A stretch of 64,000 nt of DNA from Stictocephala bisonia. Taxonomy: Eukaryota; Arthropoda; Insecta; Hemiptera; Membracidae. Shown here piece by piece: positions 1 through 10,435 of the stretch (position 1 is the first letter of the stretch; the number at the start of each line of letters is the position of its first letter). A program made the translations under genes and the position numbers. The notes beneath the pieces are model-generated. The model was not told where the DNA came from. It ran no database searches and worked only from the letters and a program-made list of their open reading frames with translations. Location: contig JAQJVL010000031.1 in the NCBI GenBank assembly GCA_035578905.1, forward strand, positions 1,946,059 to 2,010,058. The letters run 5' to 3'.

Positions 1-735
1 TCAAAGTTGTTTGACATCTAAGTCAAATTTGGCAAATGATAAACTATGGAAAGTCGTTAAACGCAAAAAACATGCCAGGTGAAACTTAAATCCAAATAGA
101 AAAAATCAAGTGCCTTGTAAAAATAGATTTGTAGTTTTAAGTAAACACACCTTTGTTGCTGTGTCAGTTGATAAAGTTGTTAGAAGTGCTTTAGGTGTAT
201 GGAGTGAAAAGTCTGGTTATGTAAAATGCAATAAAAAACGTAAACCAGACTCTTTGAAAATAAAAAGTAAAAAAATCACATAAAAAAATAAGATTCAAAT
301 AAATTATATAAGTTGTAGTTGCACAGTAAATGATCCTATAGTTTTGAGTGGTGTGTGCTACTGATGATGTGTTGCCAGCTGTAGAATGTGCAGGCCAGAC
401 TCTCCCAAACCCGTTGGGCATAGTAATGTTGATTATTTGTTTATAGATGATTCGATTCTTTGATATGCGGGGAAGCCTTGTGAGAACAATGGTTGTAGTG
501 TTAAGGTACACTCTGGGGCAAAAATTAAAGATATAAAACATAAATTCATGGGTTTCTTGCAGCACCAACCTAAAATAATTCATTTTCATGTAGGAACCAA
601 TAACTTACCATTGAAATATAACGAAGGTGCTGGGTACAATAGGGGGTGTGGAAAGCGCGAGGCATTGCATTATATGGGGGACCTGTTGTACACAACATGA
701 ACTCGTTTTCCCAACAGTGATGTCTTAGTCGACAG
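1..735 (+). pseudogene. LINE ORF1 remnant, SGNH-esterase-like domain, first half
   Basis: Degenerate first part of a non-LTR retrotransposon ORF1. In shifting plus-strand frames one can read DDSIL near 440-455 (block I of SGNH/GDSL hydrolases, with the catalytic serine), then SGAKIKDIKHKF, then HVGTNNL at about 590-608 (the block III GTND-like motif) and FPNSDVLVDSI near 705-735. Esterase domains of this type occur in ORF1 of several CR1-group LINEs. Frameshifts and stops show it is dead. The domain is cut at about 735 by an opposite-strand LINE and resumes near 1836, where the catalytic D-x-x-H block lies. The 5' end lies outside the window. Confidence 0.7.
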
Positions 736-1835
736 CATTTATTTATTTAAGTGTCACAAAACGCCTCACAAGCACAAGTGCTCTGGCAAAGACTTGTCAG
801 TGTACATTTTACATAGTTCACTAAGTATACAATTGTTAATTAAAAGTTAAATATAAAAAAATAAACATTAAAAAACATAGCATATTATAATAATAATATA
901 ATTGTCTCTTATTTGTTAATAATAATTTGCCAGCAGTGAGACCAGACACCTCTAAGATCCTGAAGAGGAAGCCAAATAATCCGGTACACTATAAAAATAA
1001 TGTGAAAGAAGATACTCTTTTGCAAGTTTTTTGAATTTGAGAGGTGATTCTTCTTTCTTTATGGAAAATGGCAGATGGTTATAAATCTTTAAGCAAGTAT
1101 AAAACGGAGATCTTTCAAAAAAACTTGTTCTATGAATAGGATATTGGAGCATTTGAGAATTCCTTGTGAAGTGCAAGTGGGAATGGTTGTTGTTTAAGAA
1201 CTTTTCTAAATTGGATTTGACATACAGAAGACTATGCAAGATGAAAAGTGAAGGTAGTGGGAGGATTTTCAAATCCTTAAAGTATTTACGGCAGGGGTCG
1301 CAGAAAGGTGCAGACGTGATCAGTCTTACCATTCTCTTTTGCATATGAAATACTTTTTCAGAACTAGAGGAGTTACTCCAAAATATAATTCCATAAGATA
1401 TATGCGAATGGGCATACGCAAAATAGACTTGTTTAAGAGTGTGCCTGTCGACAACACGGGATAAAGTGAGAAGAGCGTAGAATGAGTGAGAACGGTCTCG
1501 TCAGCAACCGATTAATATGGTGTTGCCAAGTTTACCATATGAGTAAGAGGTTTTGAGAAAGCTCTCATAGTTTTTTTTAATAAAAATGGGGAAATCTCAT
1601 CCCAACCGGCTGATCTTTTTGAATTTAAGGATTTTATTACTTTAATTATCTCTTCTTCAGATACTGGTTTAAACTGTAAAATCATTGATTGTGAATTTCA
1701 TTGTTTAGAAATATATTCCAAAGCCTTAGAACAATTTGGTGTTAAGTTTAAAATTTTTGAAGTATCAATAAAATGATCATTAATTATATTACTAATGTCT
1801 TGTTTATTTTTAGTTATTTGGTTGCATTTTGCCAA
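736..1835 (-). mobile_element. Nested LINE fragment inside SGNH ORF1 (internally deleted)
   Basis: On the minus strand, from 1835 downwards, one reads the start of an RT domain (KPVSEEEIIKVIKSLNSKRS then AGWDEIS). Near 1500 it jumps to the C-terminal region (YAHSHISYGIIFW, then MQKRMVRLITSAPFCDPC and on to KKLAKEYLLSHYF). The central fingers and palm, including the YADD box, are missing, so the copy is both 5'-truncated and internally deleted. Its A+T-rich 3' end lies near 740-900. It sits exactly between the two halves of the plus-strand SGNH domain, so it inserted after the host LINE. Exact ends and the target duplication are not resolved. Confidence 0.75.
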
Positions 1836-2061
1836 GTTCTGACATTAGTGGTACGGTACTGCATTGGCTCATTTTAATTTCCAGTTGGAGCTGATGTCTG
1901 GAAACTTTGGTATTGTCTTCTTTAACTGGAATATGTTGGTGCGAAGGTACCATCTGGCTCAGGATGGCAGGCACCTTAACAGAAAGGGCGTGTCTGTGTT
2001 TGGAGCAGCACTTTTGGATATCTACGATAGGCTTATATCCCCTGAAATAGCTTCGGATTGA
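1836..2061 (+). pseudogene. LINE ORF1 remnant, SGNH-esterase-like domain, second half
   Basis: Continuation of the ORF1 that starts before position 1. After SDISGTVLHW and ELMSGNFGIVFFNWNMLVRR comes LAQDGRHLNRKGVSVFG, the SGNH block V with the catalytic Asp and His (D-x-x-H). It ends at a stop at 2059-2061, about 280 bp before the endonuclease of the same element. That order (esterase ORF1, then endonuclease and RT) is standard for CR1-type LINEs. The 2062-2324 stretch is the inter-ORF or ORF2 leader region and shows nothing else recognisable. Confidence 0.7.
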
Positions 2062-2324
2062 GGTATTGTCTAACTATGGTGGCGAGTGGTGTACTTTAAG
2101 TTGACATTGTCAGAGATGGCTTATTGAAACCTGTGGGAGATGGTGTAGACGCTGTACCGGAGTGTGAGCTTTCGGTCGACGATGGAGCATGTGGTTGATG
2201 GTGTTGAAGCCGTATTTAATGTAGAACTTCCGGTTGATAGTGACGGATCTGGCTTACCGGGGCGTGAGGATACTGGAAATTTGGTGCAGTAAAAAAACAG
2301 CCATTTAAGCTTGATAAATTTGTC

Positions 2325-3189
2325 AGGGTAGCATATCTAAATATGAACTCTCTTTCCACAGGCTTTGAAGAGATGCGGGTTGGTAGAGGATTTAAACCTG
2401 GATGTTTTGGTGTTTCGAAAACTTGGCTGAACGATAGTAAATCTTCTGATGAGTTTGCTATTAAGTAGTATTCATTGTTAAGGAGCGATAGGAGGGGGAA
2501 TGGAGTCGCCTCAATAGGTGGAGTGGCACTCTATGTGAAGAACTACTTACATTTCTCGCTGAAATCACTTAAGTTTGAAAATTGTCCTTTTCCGGAGCAG
2601 ATTTGTGGAATATTGAAATGTAAAAATGAATCGTTCTGTATTTGCATTATCTACATACCAGAGGATATGCCTTTCCCTTGTCTAGAGGCCGCTCTCTATT
2701 GTGTATTTTATGATATGGCCCAGTATTCAGATAATATCGTTGTAATGAGTGATTTGAATATAAACCTGTTTACAGAGTCCCAGCTTTACACATAAACTGT
2801 TTAAGAGCCTTGAGGGGACTCAGTTGATTAAAGTTGCTAAAAGAGTTACTAATTAATGTGCAACTTTGATTGAATCACATTATTGTGAATGGCATTGTAG
2901 ATTATGCACAGTGTGACGTGGATATGTCAACCATCTATGACTCCAGAGATATCGAGTATCTGATCATAAGATGACATATGTTGATATAAAAAAAAAAAAA
3001 AATCAAAAGAGCCTCCTAAATTTGTTACTTACCGTGACTTCTCCCGATTTGACATTGAAAAGATGATACATTGTACGTCCAGTATTAGGTGGGAAGCTGT
3101 TATGTGTATGAACAATATACATGACATACTAGATTTTATTACCTCTGCTATCACTTGTGTTTTTAATGAAAATGCGCCTCTAGTACTTA
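2325..3189 (+). pseudogene. LINE ORF2 remnant, endonuclease domain
   Basis: Decayed apurinic-type endonuclease of the same plus-strand LINE. It reads VAYLNMNSLSTGFEEM near 2330 (the family's N-terminal N-x-x-S/G-L block), VSKTWLND near 2415, then GVALYVKNYLHFSLKSLKFE, ICGILKCKNESFCICIIYIP and VVMSDLNINLF (the D-x-N catalytic block, usually GDFN). The frame stops near 2795 and continues degenerately through FVTYRDFSRFDIEKM to about 3190. Several stops and a poly-A-like run at 2988-3002 confirm it is non-functional. Confidence 0.7.
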
Positions 3190-3305
3190 GAATAGAATAG
3201 AATATTTTTATTCAGCCAGTAATAACATTTCATTACAAATGCAATGGCACATCAAGTTATTAATTAGTGCTATTAGGCTACAGCACTGAGAGCACTTAAG
3301 AGAGT
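3190..3305 (-). mobile_element. Short LINE 3' end inserted in the 1-5250 LINE
   Basis: About 115 bp that interrupt the host LINE reading (APLVLR ... RKTPWRNKKTFQLTAEKGYY). The plus strand begins with repeats of AGAAT followed by ATTTTTATTC, which on the minus strand is an A+T-rich 3' end with an ATTCT-repeat tail, typical of some LINE 3' termini. No coding part is present. The clade is unknown. Confidence 0.5.
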
Positions 3306-5250
3306 CCAGACAGAAAACTCCATGGAGGAATAAGAAAACTTTTCAACTAACCGCTGAAAAAGGTTATTATAAGAAGAAAATGCTATCTACAACAAATGAA
3401 ACTGATAAAAAACATATTGTAAGAAGAAACATGTTCTAGAAACATGTTAGAAACATGCTCAACCATGAAATAAGACGATCAAAGCAAAATTATTTTAGAA
3501 CTAAAATGGAGAAATGTAAAAACTCTAAAGACTTTTGGAATAAAATAAGATCAAGTGATGTTACTGATCCATTCATCCAGCCATGCCAAATTTTATCAAA
3601 GATTTGGAGGAAATCAATAAGTATTTCATCAGTATGGGCTTAGGTATTACGGCAAAAGCTGATTGTGTACTGTTCTATGAAAGAAACAGATCAGAGAGTG
3701 TCACTAGCGATTTCTATTTCAGGTAGATTACAAGAAAAGAAGTGCAGGAGACTTTGAATAGCATCACATCAGAGGTTGTTGGAGCTGATGGCATATCAAT
3801 AAAAATGATTAAAATGATGTCCATATTGTATTGATGCCATAACACACTTAGCAAACCAGTCATAGGTCACTTCCACTTTTCAGGATGCATGGAAAGAAGC
3901 GATTGTACTGCCTCTGCCTAAAGTCAAGACACCTTCATCTGTATTAGACCTGTATCCGATTTCGGTATTACCTGCCCTGTTTAAGGTATTGGAGAAGCTA
4001 GTTGTTTCACAGATGGTAGCTTTTTGGAGTTGAAGAATATCCTTCCAGCCTTGCAGTCTGGGTTCAGAAAGGATCATAGTACAACAATTGCGCTTTTACA
4101 AGTTTGTGATGAGTTGCTTCAAGCAAGGGCAGAAAAGAAAGCATCTCTTCTTGCAATGCTGGATTTTTCACATGTATTCGATTCAATCGACTACAGTATG
4201 TTGTTGGCTGTCATGCAATTTTATGGTTTTCGACCGGAAGTGGTTTCTTGGTTTCATTCCTAGTTGGTGAATAGGAGACATAAGGTTAAAATTGGGAAGG
4301 ATTTCTCTTCATCTTTGAGTAGGGTTGCTGGTGTTCCACATGGTAGTTATCTCTAGCCTATTCTATTCACTTTGTTTGCCGCCACTATGGGTTCAGGCTT
4401 ACAAAATAGTCGTTTGTATTCATACGCTGATGATGCTCAACTTTGTGTGTCATATGATGCCGGAAGAGCTGACGCAGCTGTATCCATTTTGAATTCTGAA
4501 TTAAGCATTGTCCATGATTGATCTGAGAGGCATGGGATTAAATTGATCAAGGAAAAGTGTTTTGTAATGCTGATTCCTTCCAATGTGGGTTCGGAGTCTG
4601 TCGGTGAGGTGTTGCTTGGCGGTATCAGACTAAACTAGTGTGAATCCTTAAAGCTCTTGGGTTTTATGTTCGATGGTGACCTCACTTTGTCTGGTCACGT
4701 AAATGCTGTTTCTCAGCGGGCCCTTAGTTGACTAAGAATATTATACAAACATAGGCACATGTTTCCTAAAGACACCAGCTTCGCCTTGTTCTGGCTCTTG
4801 TGCTCTCTGTGATCGATTACTGCCTCCCTGTGTATGGCAACATTGTGTCTAATGAGGATTAAGACAAATTACAGAGAGTGCAAAATATGTTTGTCAGATA
4901 TGTATGTGGACTAAAAAAGTTTGACCATGTTTCGGAGGTGCGACGATCACAGGGTTTACTGACTTTGACTGATACCTGTACTCTACGCTCCTCATGCCTA
5001 ATTTATAGAATCTTTACCACTGGCTGGCCGGGATATTTGAGGAAAAACTAAAAAACAAGTTTCAGATCCGATCTCGCAGTACTAGACAGGATCAAGTTTT
5101 GGAGATGCCTTGTGTTCGCCGTGAATTTGAAAGAAAACGATTTGCATACTTCGCTCCCAAATTATTTAATGAATTGTCCTCCAGCGTAACAGGCCAGGGT
5201 GTATCTGAAACTACATATAAAAAAATGTATATAAGTATTTAATGTATAAT
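3306..5250 (+). pseudogene. LINE ORF2 remnant, reverse transcriptase and C-terminal part
   Basis: Reverse transcriptase of the plus-strand LINE whose ORF1 begins at the window edge. Readable blocks are EAIVLPLPKVKTPSSVLDLYPIS near 3897-3960, LEKLVVSQMVAF, LQSGFRKDHSTTIALLQVCDE near 4058, MLDFSHVFDSIDYSMLL near 4158, GVPHGSYL, and SYADDAQLC with the catalytic YADD at 4423-4434. Then come the thumb and C-terminal region (LKLLGFMFDGDLTLSGHV, VQNMFVRYVCGLKKFDHVSE). Multiple stops and frameshifts are present. Together with the preceding parts it makes one nearly full-length but dead element ending in A+T-rich sequence near 5245-5345. Confidence 0.8.
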
Positions 5251-5399
5251 ACAAGCTGATATATCCATATATAACTGTACTGTATATATAACTTTATTTT
5301 TTAATTATGAATAACTAAAATTAGCTTTTATTTTATTTTATTATTAAAGATTCAGCTACTTTATTCAGCTTGTTGGCATCGAGATTACTCCCCCGACTT

Positions 5400-6372
5400 A
5401 AGCTTCTGCTCATGTGAACGATTATCAAGCCCAAAACCAAATAGGAAAGTTCTTGATGCTTTTCCCCATTCTCAAAATAGGCCAGCACTGGTTTCATTGG
5501 GGATCTAAATGGAATCCCCATTTTATTAAAGCACACTGGGAGGCCTTTACCACCAGGCTTAATGATAGCATCAGGTTTATTTCTCATAGAATAAAAAATT
5601 ACGATCGTTTTACAAATCTCGTCTCGTCAATTGCTAAAGATTGAATACCAAGAGGATACAGAATGGAGTATATACCAGGATGGAGTAAGGAATCAGGTGA
5701 CCTTGACAATGAGTGTAATGCTACCGAAAACTCCAATACGGCTAATCTGCTGCTGCACTCTCTAGACAGTGCTAGGAGAGAAAAAGGGGCGAAAAATTTT
5801 GAAGATGTAAAGCGGGAGTAAAACGTAGTCACTTTTAAGGAAACTCTCTTCTGGTAAATCTCCAAATCAAAGAGAAGTGCTTCATCCAAAGGCCTCTGAT
5901 GTAGCTAAACGAATAGTTAGCTTATCAAAATCAGCTCGCCAACCTTCGGACAAACACGTGCTTTACAAGCTGAGTAAAATAAAAAAGAGTCAAATGGCAC
6001 CCCTAGAAGTCTCCGGAAATTTCAAGGAGGAAGAGATAGACAGGGCGATTTCCTTTATACCAGCAGGGAAAGCAGCCGGTCTTGACGGTATCTTTCCGGA
6101 ATTTCTATTACATGCTGGTAAGAAAGTTAAACAGTGACTTCAAACTGTCTACAGTAAGATACTAGCTACAGGCAATTTACCAAAAGCATTTAAGCGTTCA
6201 AAGGTAGTAGCTGTTCTGAAGCCTGGCAAAGACTCTAAACGAATGGACAGTTATCGCCCAATATCTCTTCTTAGTGTTTGTTATAAGTTGCTAAAAAGTC
6301 TGTTATACAATAGAATATCACTCATTCTTGATTCTAATGTTCCAGTTGAGCAGGCTGATTTTCAGTTAGAAT
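5400..6372 (+). mobile_element. Truncated LINE fragment, start of reverse transcriptase
   Basis: Plus-strand pieces of a different LINE lineage. They include GWSKESGDLDNECNATENS near 5680, LLHSLDSARREKGAKNFEDV, FKEEEIDRAISFIPAGKAAG followed by LDGIFPEFLLHAGKKVKQ (6020-6135), then FKRSKVVAVLKPGKDSKRMD and SYRPISLLSVCYKLLKSLLY (6195-6305), ending at DSNVPVEQADFQ near 6365. These are the segment between endonuclease and RT and the first RT blocks. The catalytic palm is absent. Stops interrupt it at several points. The sequence changes abruptly after about 6372. Confidence 0.75.
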
Positions 6373-6997
6373 GCATCTTTTATAGAGTTGTCACATTAAT
6401 AATATACTATTGTTCTCTTAAAAACTATACATTTACATTCATACACTGTTTATTAGTGTTTTGTATTTGCACATTTACAGGATCCATTACTGATGTATCC
6501 AAGAAACAAAGGCACTGTCAGGGACTTCCAGCTGGAGACCCATCATAGCCACCATCAGAGTTCATCATATGTAAAGTCAACGTTCCAGAGCCACTTGAGA
6601 TTCTCGGAAGTGCCCCGTGGCCTACCCACGACGCAACTTGTTCCTGAAACCAACCTCATCGAACTGTGATACTTCTCCAACTCCCTCTCACTGGTCAAAG
6701 ATCTGTAGCCACTTGCCTTTTCCTTGTGTTCACACTTTCTGTACCTGACCTTTACTATATTTCCATCAGGCTCTAGATAAAGACTGTCTAAAGATAGATC
6801 ATATTGATTGTAGCCCCTTTATTACTGCAGCACTTTTCTTTAAGAATTGTACTTACCAAAAACTAAAATATAATGTGTATTGCAACACTAAGTAGTCAAT
6901 ATTTCAGTGAAAAAAAAATGATAGGAAAGGACAGCAGCATGCCTGGTAAAATGTAGATAGAAACACAGACAACAGATCTAGTAAGTGAAATTTTTGA
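6373..6997. other. No gene recognised
   Basis: Ordinary A+T-rich sequence with a somewhat G+C-richer stretch at 6480-6720. No reading frame resembles a family I know. Confidence 0.4.
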
Positions 6998-7147
6998 GCC
7001 ACAGTCATTTTGAGGTAGGCGGATGAGGTGTTGCCAACTGGAGAGCACTTGAACACTGAAATGGTGCAGAAGTGACAAGACATTTTAGTATCTGAGTGCC
7101 TTACAGTTGCCAACACTTCATCCACCTATCTCAACTGTGACTGTGTA
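6998..7147. repeat. Long imperfect hairpin (arms about 65 bp)
   Basis: The left arm starts CACAGTCATTTTGAGGTAGG and includes GGATGAGGTGTTGCCAACTG. The right arm, ending at about 7146, is its reverse complement with a few mismatches (CAGTTGCCAACACTTCATCC ... ACTGTGACTGTG). Pairing continues inward (GAGAGCACTTGAACACTGAA against the complement of TTTTAGTATCTGAGTGCC). The spacer is about 17 bp. Such a hairpin can be a transposon terminus or a source of double-stranded RNA. Confidence 0.6.
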
Positions 7148-7159
7148 TCCTGTTGTTTA

Positions 7160-7205
7160 GTGACTGAAGAAGGGGCCAGTAGTAGCCCTGAAATGTTTCA
7201 AACTA
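7160..7205 (+). other. Hammerhead-ribozyme-like or Penelope-terminus-like motif
   Basis: CTGAAGA at about 7164 is followed by a short complementary stem (AGGGGC ... GCCCT) and then GAAA, the order of conserved core elements of a hammerhead ribozyme (CUGANGA, stem II, GAAA). Similar motifs are known from the terminal repeats of Penelope-like retroelements. I could not find convincing stems I and III, so this may be a decayed or chance match. Confidence 0.3.
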
Positions 7206-8694
7206 GATCTGTTTTTTGTTGTGTGTTTTTATATATACAGTCTATCAGACATGCAGCTCTCCTTTCCTTTCATTTCATATTGAAATACTTGGTCTAGTTC
7301 CCTCAAATTAACCTGTGAGCAGTCAATATTAAATATTAATTGCAACATATATTTAGTTATAATATTATGATATATGTTTCAGCTAAGAATACTATTAGTC
7401 AAATAGTTCTTAATTTATTACAAATTTTAGGTTAGAATTTTCTGAAATAACAAGTACCAAATAAATAAATGAATTTATTATAATTTAATTAATGAATTTA
7501 ATATGTAACAATTCCTTGATTTAAGTTGATTATAAAAATATTCAATAGTTTCTCAGTGAACGTCCACAATTCAGAGAATTTAATTAGAATGAACATTTAT
7601 GGATCTACGGTATGTCTTTTTTAGTGTAAATTAAATTTATGCATTTTACAAAAGGCAAAATTCAATCAGATTAATTGTTTTAAAACATTAAGTGTACTTA
7701 AATAATACTTTTGAGGTAAAACATAAAAATTAAAGTTTCTTGTCAATATCCTGCTCTCTTAACTGTTAATCCAGATATTTCTCAATATTAATTGTTTAGA
7801 AATAGTGGAGTGTAGAGCTAGCAATATGCAATACCTTTTGTTGACTTTTATGAAAACATAGTTGGCATCAAAGCAGTCAAAAAGGGCATTGTTTTTTGGA
7901 ATTACTCCAAATAAACAAAAACTAGTAGTCAGATAATTTTAATCGGAATAAGTCAATTGAAGCTGATAATAAAATTACAATAATTTTGTTTGAATGAAAA
8001 ATGTTGTGTCCTCTACTCCCTAACTGTGCAAAGAAGGATCTTAAAAATTCAGCAGATGGGTTGTGCTCAAACTTATAGAATAATATTTTTGGGCTTCAGA
8101 AATAAATTGGTGTAATCCTTTCCCTAAAACTGTGTTGTTTGATAAAATATCTAAATAACATTGCTAATAACATATATTGATAAAATATCTAATGCTAATA
8201 ACATTGGATATTAGCAAGGACACTCATTGTGATTATCTTGCTAAGTATCTACCCACTTTCATGTACAATTTAACTGTATGTAGGTTCATAAAAGCAGTAG
8301 GATCGTTATGAGATATTTAGCTAAAGGTGATTAGTGAAGAAAATGTATTACATAGAAGAGTTTTATTTTATTTTCTGTAGTTACATAACTCCTAACAAAA
8401 CAACTTTTGAAAAACTGTATAACACTGATTAGCCCAAAACAAGGTAGATCGACTAAAAATTGTATGACTCTAGAAGTGGCGGTTTTTGGTAATTTAGGCA
8501 TTATATATTGGCTGTATCTTTCAAAATCTATATGCTTAACCTATTTCCATATTTTTTTTGTATTCTATATAATCTGTAAATCCCGTGTGTTGAGATTTAA
8601 AATTCTCCATTTATGTATGTATTTGACTTTCTTTTATTTTCAAAATTTAGATTTATCAAGTTGAGGTGTAGGATTTTATTTTTAGTTAGTATTC

Positions 8695-8865
8695 ATTATT
8701 ATGGCGCAGATTGAAGAGATATTGGTGAATATGAAGGATGAATGAGTGTGATGATTTAAATGAACAAGGGTAATCATTGTTACTAACCAAGGTCGACTGT
8801 TCCTTAGAAAGATCTATTTATTAAAAGCCCAATTGCAAGGGTAGCTAAGGGACCTACAGCTTTAT
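8695..8865 (+). repeat. Dispersed repeat family R, copy 1
   Basis: Shares AATGAGTGTGATGA, TCATTGTTACTAACCAAGGT, CGACTGTTCCTTAGAAAG and the AGCTAAGGGACCTACAGC end with other copies at 9040, 37910, 42185, 43268, 56195 (minus) and 63475. Copies are diverged and have no common reading frame. They are probably old non-autonomous transposon pieces. Confidence 0.5.
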
Positions 8866-9039
8866 AATGAATCTGAACCAGCTAGTATTGTTCAGTAACT
8901 GGCAAGTCTAATACTCTTCCCTACACAATTGTTTATATCTAGAAGTTTCTTATTTCCTATTTAGTTTTTGAAAAGCATTCATGTTTGAACATTAATTCAA
9001 TGTCAATTTATATGGAACTCCTCTTTATTAGTTTGTTTT

Positions 9040-9200
9040 AGTTTATTAATAAAACACCGATGGTCAAGATACTGGTGAACATAGAGGTGATTGTTGATGA
9101 ACTAGTGTAGTCAATGCTACATATTAAGGTGAACTGTTAGAAAAGAAAATTATTAATTGTAAATAACAAAGGCTACTAAAGGTCCTGCAGCTTAGCGTAG
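9040..9200 (+). repeat. Dispersed repeat family R, copy 2
   Basis: More diverged copy: CACCGATGGTCAAGATACTGG, AGTGTAGTCAATGCTAC and GCTACTAAAGGTCCTGCAGC line up with the copy at 8695-8865 and with the one at 37910. Confidence 0.4.
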
Positions 9201-9507
9201 AATCCAGATCATTTACTATTTCACCATGAAATAACAATGAAAGATCAATTATTTTGTGTACAGTTTATAGTTATTATATCATTTGTTTGTAGATAGTTCT
9301 ATCGATTAAATTCTGTTGGTTACTTGTAAATAATATGTTCGTAATATAACACTTTTTCAGCTGCATTGTTTTGAAAGTCTGAAGCATTTGAAACTTCCAA
9401 TTAAATAGGAATACCATAAATGAGTAATCTTTTTAATCTATACAGTACTTAAATTTGTATCAAAAGCAAAGACTTCAACCATATTATACAAAATTAATTG
9501 GAACATA

Positions 9508-10435
9508 CGAGGTACAGTCAAAAAGTTCCCGAAATCAATGTCCAGAGACACACAGCGTGGTTGTGGGAATTTTGTCATCTATCAGTTAGTACTACTCCTG
9601 GAGAAGGAATATAAGTAGCATGAGTATTGCCCAGCCGCCATTGTTCATCTGTGGAGAGCACTTTTTGTGTATTTTCGTGTTTAAATTGTCGCATTTTGAA
9701 AATTTATTTAATTAACAGCTAAAAAACATTAAATTTGGTTATTTACTTCAACAGTCATCTTCTGGGACACTTCAGATGTCAATTCAAGCATACGGAATTA
9801 AGGCGATGAAGAAAAGCCAATTTTACGAAAGGCACAAACGTTTTTGTGAAGGTCGCATAAACATTGAAGATGACTCGTAGTGGACACACTTCGACTGCAA
9901 CCACAGATGACAACATTGAGCGAGTTCCACAAACTGTCCATGCAAACTGAAGAATAACAATTGATGATATCGTATATAAGGTAAATTTATCCACACAACA
10001 GTTCTTAGGAGCTTACGACATGCCATTAGGAAGAAAATGAGCAGAAAACAATTGGATTTTGCTGCTTGACGATACCCCTGCACATCAATTCTTGTTAGTA
10101 CCTAACTACCTAGTCAAGCACTGCATTACACATTAGAACATTCTCCATATTCGCTTGACCTCATGCCGGCTGATTTCTTACTGTTCACACGGTAAAAACA
10201 TCAATAAAAGGAAATCGATTTGCAGGTGTTAAAGCTGACAGTAAAAATGCGATAAAAGTATTGAAATACATTTAAAAAAATAAGTGTTAAAAGTGTTTTT
10301 TCTGTCTCTATGATCGTAGGGACAAGTGTATTGTTCTAGGAGAAGAGTATTTTGAAGGAATATAGGTTTGTAAGATTTTATCTTTGTCCAATAAACATAT
10401 TTCAACCAATTCTGGGAACTTTTGACTATACCTCG
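9508..10435 (+). mobile_element. Internally deleted mariner element with terminal inverted repeats (TIRs) and TA duplication
   Basis: The left TIR starts CGAGGTACAGTCAAAAAGTT at 9508. The right end, read in reverse complement, starts CGAGGTATAGTCAAAAGTTC. Both are flanked by TA (9506-9507 and 10436-10437), the mariner target duplication. Inside are remnants of a transposase: SQFYERHKRFCEGRINIEDD (from the ATG at 9776), then TVLRSLRHAIRKKM, then LLDDTPAHQF (second catalytic Asp region, near 10062) and EHSPYSLDLMPADFLLF (10136-10189, third catalytic Asp block). The catalytic core between RKKM and the second Asp is deleted and stops are frequent. At 928 bp it is shorter than the usual 1.3 kb. 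It is dead. Confidence 0.9.

Larger units (their letters stand above)
7206..9505. other. Mostly unassigned sequence, two dispersed-repeat copies
   Basis: A+T-rich, no gene recognised. There is a local 38-bp-period duplication around TGATAAAATATCTAA at 8140 and 8178. Two diverged copies of a dispersed repeat lie at 8695-8865 and 9040-9200 and are listed separately. Confidence 0.4.
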
